DNA of 64,000 nucleotides from Lysobacterales bacterium (GTDB lineage: Bacteria > Pseudomonadota > Gammaproteobacteria > Xanthomonadales > SZUA-5), in assembly GCA_022844135.1 (NCBI GenBank), contig JALHMG010000023.1:22625-86624 (forward strand), written 5' to 3'. Numbering within the stretch: the first letter of the stretch is position 1; each line of letters opens with the position of its first letter. The position numbers and the translations under genes are program-made. Below the pieces are notes generated by a model. The model did not search any database, had not been told where the DNA came from, and worked only from the letters and a program-made list of their open reading frames with translations. Positions 8,039 through 16,309 of the stretch are shown piece after piece.

Positions 8039-10339
8039 ATGAACGGACGTGCCATGTTGCGGCGCGCGGGGATGTGCGGCCTGCTGTTTCTTTCGTCGGC
8101 GGCGAGCGCCGATGTTTTCATCAACGAGCTGCACTACGACAACAGCGGCACCGACGTGAACGAACGCGTCGAAATCCTCGGCAACGCCGGCACTAGTTTG
8201 AGCGGTTGGAAAGTGGTGCTGTACAACGGCGGCGACGGTCGCGCCTATAGCACGGTCAATCTCTCCGGCACGCTGCCCAATCAATGCGGCAACCACGGCA
8301 CGCTGGCGTTCAACGTCACCGGCATCCAGAACGGCAATCCCGATGGCGTGGCGCTGATCAACGCCAGCAATGCGGTGGTGCAGTTCTTGAGTTACGGCGG
8401 TACGTTCACGGCCATCGATGGCCTTGCCTCGGGCCGCACCAGCAGCAACATCGGTGTCAGCGAATCGTCGTCGACGCTATCGACGCAATCGCTGCAACTG
8501 CGCGGCACCGGCACGGCCTATAGCCAGTTCACGTGGGCGGCACCATCCACCAGTTCCTTTGGCGCGTGCAATAGCGGCCAGACGCTGAGCGGCGGCAGCA
8601 CCAACACACCACCATCCCTGCAGTCGTCCTCGCCTGCGAATGGCGCTACCGGCGTCGCCGTCAGCAGCAATATTGCGCTGACCTTCAGCGAGACGGTGAC
8701 GTTGGCGAGCGGCTGGTTCACGCTCTCCTGCCCCAGCGGCGCGCGCACAGCGACGGTGTCCGGCAGCGGCGCCAGCTACACGCTCGATCCGGCGACCGAT
8801 TTCGCCGCAGGCGAAACCTGCACGCTGACGCTCAACGCCGCCAACGTGCGCGATAGCGCGAATGCGACGATGACCAGCAACGCGACAGTGAGCTTTACCA
8901 CCGCCGCCGCAACCGGCGGCACCGTGCTGCAGAACGGCGTTGCCGTGACCGGCATCGGCGGTAGCGCGAACACCGAACGGCGCTACACGATGAACGTTCC
9001 CAGCGGCTCCACGAATCTGTCGTTCGTGACCAGCGGCGGAACCGGCGATGCGGACCTGTACGTGCGCTTCGGCAGCGCACCGACCACCAGCGCCTACGAC
9101 TGCCGTCCGTATCTCGGCGGCAACGCCGAGTCCTGCACATTCGCCAGCCCGAGCGCGGGCACCTGGCACGTCATGGTGCGCATGTACAACACCGTTTCGG
9201 GCGTCAGCCTGACCGGTAGTTATTCGTCCGGGACCAGCGACGCTGCGCCGACGGTGAGCAGCACCTCGCCCGCGGCTGGCGCGAGCAATCACCCGACCAA
9301 CGGCAACGTTGCCGTCAGCTTCTCCGAAGCCGTGACTTTGACCAGCGGGTGGCACACGCTGGTCTGCACGGCGAGCGGGAGCAAGGCGACCACCGTCAGC
9401 GGCTCGGGCGCGAGTTATACGATCGATCCCAGCGTCGACTTCACCGCGAACGAAAGCTGCACCTTGACCATCGTGGCAGCGAACGTGCGCGACATCGACG
9501 GCACGCCGACCGCGATGGCGTCGAACTTCTCGATGTCCTTCGGCGTTGCCGGAACGGGCAGCGGCTACTACGCATCGGTCAACGCCACAAGCGCGGCGAA
9601 TCTGCGCGCGACCTTGCACCCGGTGATCGACGATCACACCAAGATCCCGTACTCGGGTGGCGGCGTGGATACCTGGTTTGTGCTCGAACGCGCCGATGAG
9701 GACCCGCTCAATGCGACGCGAATTCTGGACATCTACAAGAACCTGTCGCTGGCCAAAGTCGGTAGCGGCAACAACTTCTACAACCGCGAGCACACCTGGC
9801 CCAAATCGCTGGGCTTCCCGAACGACGGGCCAACCAACTACGCATACAGCGACACGCACATGCTGATGCTGTCGGATATCAACCACAATGCCGCGCGTGG
9901 CAATCTGCCGTTCAACAACTGCCCGGCGGGCTCTGAAGAATTCACCACGCAAGCGTATTTCGGCCAGGGCGGCCCAGGCCAAAGCAACTACCGTTGCGGG
10001 AATTACTGGCAGGTATGGAACAAGCTCAAAGGCAACGTCGCACGCGCGATTTTCTACATGGACATCCGCTACGAGGGCGGCACGCATGGCGGCAGCGGCG
10101 CCAGCGAGCCCGATCTGCGCCTGACCGACAATGCCTCCTTGATCACGCAGAGCAACGGCAATGCGTCGGTGGCTTATATGGGCCTGCTGGCGACGCTGTT
10201 GCAATGGCATCAGCAAGACCCGGTCGACGATCGCGAGCGTTTGCGCAACGAGGTGATCTTCAACTACCAGGGCAACCGCAATCCCTTCGTCGACCGCCCC
10301 GAGTGGGTGGCGTGTCTGTATCAGGGCGTTTGCCCGTAG
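8039..10339 (+). CDS. Secreted multidomain endonuclease I family protein
   Basis: A 766-aa exported nuclease. In order: signal peptide (1-24), lamin-tail domain (ADVFINELHYDNSGTD..., about 25-170), Big_5 Ig-like domain (PANGATGVAVSSNIALTFSE, about 200-290), PPC domain (GDADLYVRFGSAP..., about 300-395), a second Big_5 domain (about 405-500), then an EndA/endonuclease I domain with REHTWPKS at about 583 and the conserved DTHMLMLSDINHNAARGN. ATG 8039 is preferred over 8006 because TTGGGGA lies just upstream and the signal peptide then starts normally. Likely role: extracellular DNA/RNA degradation for nutrients or biofilm. The gene ends just before MITE copy A. Confidence 0.92.
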   Translation: MNGRAMLRRAGMCGLLFLSSAASADVFINELHYDNSGTDVNERVEILGNAGTSLSGWKVVLYNGGDGRAYSTVNLSGTLPNQCGNHGTLAFNVTGIQNGNPDGVALINASNAVVQFLSYGGTFTAIDGLASGRTSSNIGVSESSSTLSTQSLQLRGTGTAYSQFTWAAPSTSSFGACNSGQTLSGGSTNTPPSLQSSSPANGATGVAVSSNIALTFSETVTLASGWFTLSCPSGARTATVSGSGASYTLDPATDFAAGETCTLTLNAANVRDSANATMTSNATVSFTTAAATGGTVLQNGVAVTGIGGSANTERRYTMNVPSGSTNLSFVTSGGTGDADLYVRFGSAPTTSAYDCRPYLGGNAESCTFASPSAGTWHVMVRMYNTVSGVSLTGSYSSGTSDAAPTVSSTSPAAGASNHPTNGNVAVSFSEAVTLTSGWHTLVCTASGSKATTVSGSGASYTIDPSVDFTANESCTLTIVAANVRDIDGTPTAMASNFSMSFGVAGTGSGYYASVNATSAANLRATLHPVIDDHTKIPYSGGGVDTWFVLERADEDPLNATRILDIYKNLSLAKVGSGNNFYNREHTWPKSLGFPNDGPTNYAYSDTHMLMLSDINHNAARGNLPFNNCPAGSEEFTTQAYFGQGGPGQSNYRCGNYWQVWNKLKGNVARAIFYMDIRYEGGTHGGSGASEPDLRLTDNASLITQSNGNASVAYMGLLATLLQWHQQDPVDDRERLRNEVIFNYQGNRNPFVDRPEWVACLYQGVCP

Positions 10340-10349
10340 TGGTAAGGCC

Positions 10350-10507
10350 TAGCACGATGTTGAGAAACGCACTTCCTGTGCGTTTCTCAAGTCGCGAGTC
10401 CGGCGCATGTCCGGACTCGCTCTCCATTGATCAAACACTTACGTGCTTGATCAATGTGCGAACCATCCATGGTTCGCGCTAGCAGGCTGTTTCTCAACGG
10501 CCTGCTA
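10350..10507 (+). mobile_element. MITE-like 158-bp multi-hairpin element, copy A
   Basis: Nearly identical to the reverse complement of 16049-16206 (only a few differences). It is a string of palindromes: GAGAAACGCAC/GTGCGTTTCTC, GCGAGTCCGG/CCGGACTCGC, TTGATCAA/TTGATCAA, GCGAACCAT/ATGGTTCGC and AGCAGGC/GCCTGCT. The two ends are imperfect inverted repeats sharing CTAGCA and GTTGAGAAAC, and CTAG stands at both borders. It lies in the gap between the converging nuclease and rloB genes and codes for nothing. Confidence 0.85.
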
Positions 10508-10508
10508 G

Positions 10509-10535
10509 GGCGCACGGCGCGTTTCGCGCCGTGCG
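10509..10535. repeat. GC-rich perfect hairpin
   Basis: GCGCACGGCGCG-TTT-CGCGCCGTGCGC is a perfect 12-bp stem directly beyond MITE copy A. It has no T tract, so it is not a standard intrinsic terminator. It lies in the convergent gap behind rloB. Confidence 0.6.
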
Positions 10536-10632
10536 CTGGGAAGACGGGGCAAGTAAGGTCGGGCAGGGTCAGGCTCGACGCAAGGCGAAAAATGGGGGCA
10601 GTAGTCACGGGCCCTCGCCGACCGCTGCGACG

Positions 10633-11280
10633 CTACTTTCCAAGGTCCTGCAGATAACGAACCAGTGTGGGAACCAGCGTCGTCGGATCGTCAGTTTTCG
10701 CGGCGGCGGCGGCATTGTTGGCCCGATCGGCATTCGTGAGCGCCTGGCCGAGAAGTCCATGGGTTCTCTCATACCACCCCTGGGCGCCTTTTTCGTAGGA
10801 CTGAAAAAGCGCCTCTGACTTCATCGCCTTCTGGACATTGCTGCACCTGCGCATTGGCGCCGTTGTAAACCGGACATGTAGCAGCAGCCAGAACTCGAAG
10901 CATGGTACAGAGGTGATGGCTTCGAACCTTGCGCTGCCAGCCGCCATGCCATTCTCAAAACGCCGCAGCCGGTGATCGCGAATCGTGATCCGAGCCTCGT
11001 CGTATCTCGCATGACCGTCTTTGTCGAACACGCAGAAGACCGCATCGTAGGTGGGGTTGGCCGCAAATCGCTCGATGGCATAGGCCACAACTGATTGCGG
11101 TGCGCTGCCACCGTCGCCGGTTACGACGACGTTCGCCGAGCTCAGTCGCAAATCGCGAACCAATGCCCTGAAGTAGTTGGGCTCGGTCTTCTCGCCTTCG
11201 CAAACGATCAGCACGAAGTCGTACGGCTCGCGAATCGGACCCCGTCGCTTAAGTGAGCGGGCGGTGCGGGAGCGACCCAT
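10633..11280 (-). CDS. rloB: RloB/AbiLii-like TOPRIM-type protein
   Basis: 215 aa. The N-terminal motif VLIVCEGEKTEPNYFRAL is the RloB-family signature, whose fold is TOPRIM-like, and DAVFCVFDKDGH holds the expected acidic pair. Families of this type pair with an AAA ATPase in OLD-like/AbiL anti-phage systems. The ATG shares one base with the stop of the upstream ATPase gene (TGATG), so the two are translationally coupled. The role as nuclease effector is inferred from the family. Base composition is lower in GC than the flanking genes. Confidence 0.85.
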   Translation of the reverse strand: MGRSRTARSLKRRGPIREPYDFVLIVCEGEKTEPNYFRALVRDLRLSSANVVVTGDGGSAPQSVVAYAIERFAANPTYDAVFCVFDKDGHARYDEARITIRDHRLRRFENGMAAGSARFEAITSVPCFEFWLLLHVRFTTAPMRRCSNVQKAMKSEALFQSYEKGAQGWYERTHGLLGQALTNADRANNAAAAAKTDDPTTLVPTLVRYLQDLGK

Positions 11281-12515
11281 CAGAGCCGAAACTCGCCCAA
11301 GAAGGGAACCGCGCCGTAGCGGCCCTGCAGATAGCCCTTCTCGAAGTTCTCGCCTTTGCGTGGACTAAAGTCGGTCAACGGATAAAGACGGCTCTGTTGC
11401 TGCTGATCTTTTTCCACAAACCAGATCTGGTCGCGCCGGAATAGCGTTGGGTCGAGTATCGAGGTGTCGTGCGTGGTGAAAACCAGCTGTGCGCCTTTGG
11501 TATTGATCTTGGGGTCATGGAACATCTGGACGATGTGTCGCGTGACAAAGGGGTGCAGGCTGGTGTCGAGCTCATCGGCGATGATGACGTGTCCGTGATC
11601 AAGGGCCTGAAGCCAGCGACTGGTGATCGCGAAGAGCTTGCGTGTCCCTCGCGATTCGTCGTCCAGCTCCAGCAGCACCTGATTACCTGACGGAGTACGA
11701 TGCGCGAACCGAGTGATCAGTCGAGGCTCGAGAAGACTTCGGAGACCCTTTCCAAATTGACCTAGCTCAGTTGCGTCGAAACTGAGGCCTTCGTGCCGAA
11801 CTTGAACATCCTGGATTCCCAGATCAGACACTCGCAGAAAGCTTGCCACACGCTCCCGATCAATGTCGCTCTTTGCGCAAAACTCGGCCGATTGCCTGTC
11901 ATGCAGGGCAAGTTCGCTTGATATCGTTGTGCACCGCGAGCCAAACCACTCAAACAACGGCGCAAGTTGCTCGGAATTCAGTTGGGTTGCTGTCGAGAGA
12001 AATAGCGCGTTCGGCCTAGTCGCTGTCTTCCAGGAGTTCTTACTGCCTTTGAGGTGCGCACCAAAAGTGTAAAGATCGCGCCGGCGGTCCAACCAACGCT
12101 GCGGGCGACCGCCGGGATACGCGACCAACCATTCGGCAATGACCTCCTCATTGGTGACATGGAACCCGTATTGATAGCGAACGCCGCCTTGCACAAACAG
12201 AATTTCGAACTCGCTCGGCTTTTCGCCGCTCTCGCCGAATCGAAACGGCATGACGCGGATCGGATCGCCCGCTTGCGACTCGCGCGCCGAGTTAAGGATG
12301 AAATCATCGACGAACTCAAACGCCGCCAACACATTACTCTTGCCGGCCGCATTCGCACCATAAATCACCGCCGATCGAACTAATTCGGGCGTCGAGGGGG
12401 CTGACGAGGGCATGACATTAGTTGCGCGCAGTTCACCGGCCGAGTCGGCAACCATGCTGAGCGTCTGACGCTCGTTGATCGAGCGGAAGTTGGCAACACT
12501 GAATTCGATGAGCAC
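11280..12515 (-). CDS. rloA: AAA15-family ATPase, RloA/AbiLi-like
   Basis: 411 aa. Motifs of an SMC/ABC-like AAA ATPase: Walker A GANAAGKS (53-60), Walker B plus D-loop IIADELDTSLHP about residue 320, and the H-switch LVFTTHDTSIL. The start is a GTG at 12515 behind GGAAGAAG. It is the first gene of a two-gene unit with rloB. The arrangement matches AbiL-type abortive infection pairs (AbiLi ATPase and AbiLii). The coding region is clearly less GC-rich than its neighbours, which suggests acquisition by transfer. Anti-phage activity is an inference from family and pairing. Confidence 0.88.
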   Translation of the reverse strand: MLIEFSVANFRSINERQTLSMVADSAGELRATNVMPSSAPSTPELVRSAVIYGANAAGKSNVLAAFEFVDDFILNSARESQAGDPIRVMPFRFGESGEKPSEFEILFVQGGVRYQYGFHVTNEEVIAEWLVAYPGGRPQRWLDRRRDLYTFGAHLKGSKNSWKTATRPNALFLSTATQLNSEQLAPLFEWFGSRCTTISSELALHDRQSAEFCAKSDIDRERVASFLRVSDLGIQDVQVRHEGLSFDATELGQFGKGLRSLLEPRLITRFAHRTPSGNQVLLELDDESRGTRKLFAITSRWLQALDHGHVIIADELDTSLHPFVTRHIVQMFHDPKINTKGAQLVFTTHDTSILDPTLFRRDQIWFVEKDQQQQSRLYPLTDFSPRKGENFEKGYLQGRYGAVPFLGEFRL

Positions 12516-12614
12516 GTCTTCTTCCTAATTTCGACGGCATTTTTGCGCGTTTCACGCGAAATTGCTATCGAAATGCGTCTCGATTCTAGACCTTAAGACT
12601 GTGCCCGCAACGCC

Positions 12615-14987
12615 TCAGCGCAACAGCAGCGCCGCAATATCGAGCTGCGCAGCGCGGCGGGCTGGCCACCAGATCGCTGCGAGCGCGGCGCTGGCGATGA
12701 GCGTCAATGCGGCGGCGAGTGTGGCCGGGTCGGTGGCGCTGACGCCGTACAGCACGTTGCCGAGTACATCGCGCACCAGATAGAGAAGGCCGAGCGCGAT
12801 CAGGCAGCCCAGGGCGATCGCGCGCGCCCCTTCGCCGAGCATGAGCGTTGTTGCTTTCGCTGGCGCCGCGCCGAGCGCCATGCGCAGGCCCAGCTCGCTG
12901 CGGCGTTGCTGCATGGCGAACGACACCACGCCGAAGACGCCCTGCAAGGCCAGCAGCACGGCGATCCCCGCAAACAGCGCGATCAGTTGCAGCATCAAGC
13001 GATCTTGGGCGAAGGCAAGCTCGGTCAGCGCTTGCAGGGTGCTCACCTCTCCTAACGGCACATTCGGCGCGCCGGCGGCGATCGCGCGTTGCAGTACCTG
13101 CGGGTAGTCCGCCATCTCGCCCCGAGTGCGCGCAACCAGCGTACCGAAGCGTATCCAGCTCGCCTCGCGTTGCAGATACGGCGCGTACAGCGCCGGGCCT
13201 TCGTCTTCGCGCACGCCACCGCTGCGAACGTCGCCGACGATGCCGACAATGCGCATCCATTGCGGGCTCTCTTCCGGACCTGCCTCGCCTGGCGGGATCG
13301 CCACGCGCTCGCCAAGCGGATCGCGATCTTTGAAGAAGGCGGACGCAAAGGACTCATTGATCCAGGCAATGCGCTCGCCCTTCGCGTCGATATCGGCGCT
13401 GCCGACACCTGCTCGCACCTCTATACCCAGCGCCGCGAAGTAATCGCCGATGATCGGACGAAAGCGCGCCGAGCCTGACCTGCCGCCGTCGAACATCAGC
13501 GAGTGGCTGATGCCATCTGGAACCAGCGGCGGACCGACCACCAGCGCGGCGTGTTCGATGCCGGGGCTGTGTTGCAAGGTCTCGACCATTGCCGCGAACG
13601 CGGCTGACTGCGGATCCTTCTCCGAGTACTCGCCCTCCGGCAACACGACATTGGCGCCGATCACCTGGGACGGATTGAATCCCAGCGGTATGTTGGAGAG
13701 CGCCACAAAGCTCTGCGCCAGCAGCAGCGCCGCGCCGAGTAGCGCGCCGGCAAAAGCCACCTCAGCGACCATCATGGCGCGCAGCCCCCGGACGTGTTTG
13801 CGGCTGCCGGACACGCCGCTGCGCGAGCTCCCGGTCTGCTGTAACGACAGGGTGCTGATGGCCACGCCGATGCTCAGCGCGAGCACCGGCAGCGCGCCGA
13901 TCAACCAAAGCGGAAACGCGGCGTTCGCGAGGCGCGGTATGGCGACACCCAACGCTGCCTGTAGCCCAGAAAACAGCGCCACCGCCGCTAAGGCGCCGAC
14001 CGCCGCAGCGCCCAACGACAACAGGCAGCATTCGGCCAGCAACTGCGCGCGCAAGGCGCTCATCGACGCGCCGAGCGCGGCGCGCGTGCTCCATTCGGCC
14101 TCGCGGCGGCTGGTGCGTACGCGCAGCAAGGCCAGGACATTGGCGAGCACCAGCAGCAACATCAGGCCGACCGCGACCAGCAGCACCCGCAGCGCCGGGC
14201 GCACGGGGGCCGTCAGCAATTCGATGAATGCGGTGGCATCGAGATTCTTCTTGTTGCCCTTGGAATTGGCGTAATCGGCGCTCACGGCTTGAAGCTGTGC
14301 GCGTGCAGCAGCCACCGAGGTGCCCTCGCGCACGCGACCGATCATTTCGAAGGTATTCGAGCCCGGCGAGCTCAGCGCCCACGGCGCGAATGGCGGGAAC
14401 GGTGCGTAGATATCGATCCCGGCTTCGAACAAATCGGCGCTGTCGGGAACAACGCCGACAATTTCCGCAGCGACGCCCGAGACGGTGAGCGTACGTCCGA
14501 TCGCGCTCGGATCGGCTTCGAAGGCGCGCCGCCAGAACGATTCACGGAGCACCGCCACCGGCGCTGCCCCAGCGACATCATCGCTGGCGCGTGTCAGCCG
14601 TCCGAGCAACGGAGCGACTTGCAACACCTCGAAGAAGTCGGCTTCGACCAGGCTGCCGCGCAATCGTATCGGGCCGTCGGGCGTCACCCAATCGAGCGCG
14701 AAATCCACATCGACCGTAGACAGCGCGGCGAATTCGCTCAGCCGCGGACGAAGCTCGATGGTATCGGGCAGGCTCACGCTTGCCTGCGTCCAACCCAGAC
14801 GCGTGATCGACACGATCCGTTCGCCTTCCGGCAGTGGCAGCGGCGCCTTTAGCACCGCATACGCAAGCGCGGCCACCGTGGTCAGCGCGGCGATGCCGAG
14901 CGCCAGTGTCGCCAGCACCGTCAGCGCAAAGCGCGGCACACGCAACAACGATTGCAAGGCCGTGTTGAGCAGTTGCGTCAGGTGCAT
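12615..14987 (-). CDS. ADOP/MacB-FtsX-type ABC transporter permease
   Basis: 790-aa inner-membrane permease. An N-terminal helix (about 18-45) is followed by a MacB periplasmic core (ITRLGWTQASVSLPDT... to TSVAAARAQLQAV), three helices with FtsX signature, a second periplasmic core with two further helix groups near the C-terminus (VLLALQGVFGVVSFAMQQRRSELGLRMALGA). This two-fold layout is that of acidobacterial-type duplicated orphan permeases. No ATP-binding subunit gene is adjacent, so it is an orphan permease; the substrate is unknown. Confidence 0.88.
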   Translation of the reverse strand: MHLTQLLNTALQSLLRVPRFALTVLATLALGIAALTTVAALAYAVLKAPLPLPEGERIVSITRLGWTQASVSLPDTIELRPRLSEFAALSTVDVDFALDWVTPDGPIRLRGSLVEADFFEVLQVAPLLGRLTRASDDVAGAAPVAVLRESFWRRAFEADPSAIGRTLTVSGVAAEIVGVVPDSADLFEAGIDIYAPFPPFAPWALSSPGSNTFEMIGRVREGTSVAAARAQLQAVSADYANSKGNKKNLDATAFIELLTAPVRPALRVLLVAVGLMLLLVLANVLALLRVRTSRREAEWSTRAALGASMSALRAQLLAECCLLSLGAAAVGALAAVALFSGLQAALGVAIPRLANAAFPLWLIGALPVLALSIGVAISTLSLQQTGSSRSGVSGSRKHVRGLRAMMVAEVAFAGALLGAALLLAQSFVALSNIPLGFNPSQVIGANVVLPEGEYSEKDPQSAAFAAMVETLQHSPGIEHAALVVGPPLVPDGISHSLMFDGGRSGSARFRPIIGDYFAALGIEVRAGVGSADIDAKGERIAWINESFASAFFKDRDPLGERVAIPPGEAGPEESPQWMRIVGIVGDVRSGGVREDEGPALYAPYLQREASWIRFGTLVARTRGEMADYPQVLQRAIAAGAPNVPLGEVSTLQALTELAFAQDRLMLQLIALFAGIAVLLALQGVFGVVSFAMQQRRSELGLRMALGAAPAKATTLMLGEGARAIALGCLIALGLLYLVRDVLGNVLYGVSATDPATLAAALTLIASAALAAIWWPARRAAQLDIAALLLR

Positions 14988-15157
14988 GAGCGGGTCCGAG
15001 AACGAGCGTCACTGCCCGTATGCAAGCTGCGCGCCAGCGATCTGCGGAATCTAAACTATTGATTTTCATAGGATGGCAAACGCCGAGCCAGAACTTAACA
15101 TCCGAAAGCGAACAGTCGCTATCGTCCGCGCTCCGTTATTGCTTGTCAGGCCTAGCC

Positions 15158-16051
15158 GTGCCGCATTCGCCCGCTGCCATTGCCGCCCTCGAATCGTTGG
15201 GTTTCACGCCGAAGTTTTTCACGCGCGATGGCCTCTCGCAGCATTACCTCGACGAGGGCAGCGGCGAGCCGGTTGTGATGGTGCATGGTAATCCGAGCTG
15301 GTGCTGGCTTTATCGCGACGTGATCGCGGCGCTCAAGCCCACGCATCGCTGCCTGGCGCTCGACCATATGGGCATGGGCCTGTCCGACCGCCCGGACGAG
15401 ACGCGCTATCGCTACACGCTCGATTCGCGTGTGGCCGATCTGACGGCCTTTATCGACAAGATGGTGCCGGAGGAACCGGTGACCTTGATTGTGCACGATT
15501 GGGGCGGCGCGATCGGTTGCGCGTGGGCGGTGCGCAATCCGCATCGCGTCAAGCGCCTCGTGGTTCTCAACACAGCCGCGTTCCCGATGCTCGCCGGCAA
15601 GTCCCTGCCTAATGTGCTCAAGTTCGTGCGCGGCTCGCGCATCGGCGCCTTCCTCGTCGAGCGCTTGAACGCATTTGCCGTTGGCACCGCGATCATCGGC
15701 AGCACGCGCAAACTCGATCCGGCAGTGAAGACGGGATACCTGGCACCTTACGACACGCCGCTGGCGCGTCGAGCCGTGCTGCGCTTCGTGCAGGACATTC
15801 CGCTCGATGCCAACGATCCGGCGTGGAACACGATCGTCGAGACCGGCGAAAAACTACACACGCTGGCCGACAAGCCGGTGATGATTCTCTGGGGCCTCAA
15901 GGATTTCGTGTTCGATCGCGACTACTTCAACGAATTCTGCCGCCGCTTCCCGCGTGCTGAAGCGATCGGCTTCGCCGACGCCGGTCACTACGTGCTTGAA
16001 GATGCCAAAGACACGATCATCCTGAAGCTGCAGGAGTTTTTGCGGCGTTAG
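15158..16051 (+). CDS. Alpha/beta hydrolase of the haloalkane dehalogenase/OleB type
   Basis: 297 aa from a GTG at 15158, with TCAGG seven bases upstream; the frame is open further back but the upstream part does not look like protein. HGNPSW gives the oxyanion hole, HDWGG carries an Asp nucleophile as in haloalkane dehalogenases and OleB, and DAGHYVLED supplies the catalytic His. OleB decarboxylates beta-lactones in long-chain olefin synthesis in Xanthomonas-type bacteria, but oleA, oleC and oleD are not nearby, so the precise function is open. The stop codon lies inside the right end of MITE copy B. Confidence 0.85.
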   Translation: MPHSPAAIAALESLGFTPKFFTRDGLSQHYLDEGSGEPVVMVHGNPSWCWLYRDVIAALKPTHRCLALDHMGMGLSDRPDETRYRYTLDSRVADLTAFIDKMVPEEPVTLIVHDWGGAIGCAWAVRNPHRVKRLVVLNTAAFPMLAGKSLPNVLKFVRGSRIGAFLVERLNAFAVGTAIIGSTRKLDPAVKTGYLAPYDTPLARRAVLRFVQDIPLDANDPAWNTIVETGEKLHTLADKPVMILWGLKDFVFDRDYFNEFCRRFPRAEAIGFADAGHYVLEDAKDTIILKLQEFLRR

Positions 16052-16206
16052 CAGGCTGTTGAGAAACAGCCTGCTAGCGCGAACTATGGATGGTTCGCAC
16101 ATTGATCAAGCACGTAAGTGTTTGATCAATGGAGAGCGAGTCCGGACATGCGCCGGACTCGCGACTTGAGAAACGCACAGGAAGTGCGTTTCTCAACATC
16201 GTGTTA
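16049..16206 (-). mobile_element. MITE-like 158-bp multi-hairpin element, copy B
   Basis: Reverse-oriented, almost identical partner of the element at 10350-10507. One border, TTAG, supplies the stop codon TAG of the upstream hydrolase gene; the other border is CGTGTTAG. Like copy A it sits between converging genes. The end sequences GCAGGCTGTTGAGAAAC and CACGATGTTGAGAAAC are imperfect terminal inverted repeats. Confidence 0.85.
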
Positions 16207-16226
16207 GAGTACCGATAGCCGCGCCG

Positions 16227-16287
16227 TGGGAGCGCCGACGTCCTCGTCGGCATACCGCTGATGCCGGCGGGGACGCCGGCGTTCCCA
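16227..16287. repeat. Long inverted repeat with 27-bp arms
   Basis: TGGGAGCGCCGACGTCCTCG at 16227-16246 and its continuation TCGGCAT pair with 16261-16287 (23 of 27 positions), leaving a seven-base loop. It lies in the convergent gap between the hydrolase and acyl-CoA dehydrogenase genes, adjacent to MITE copy B. It may act as a bidirectional transcription stop or be another dispersed repeat. Confidence 0.7.
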
Positions 16288-16309
16288 GGCCTGATCGCAA
16301 TAGTCGCTG

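Noticed and set aside
8477..10216. Long minus-strand open frame under the nuclease gene
   Set aside because: Ala/Arg-rich shadow without motifs.
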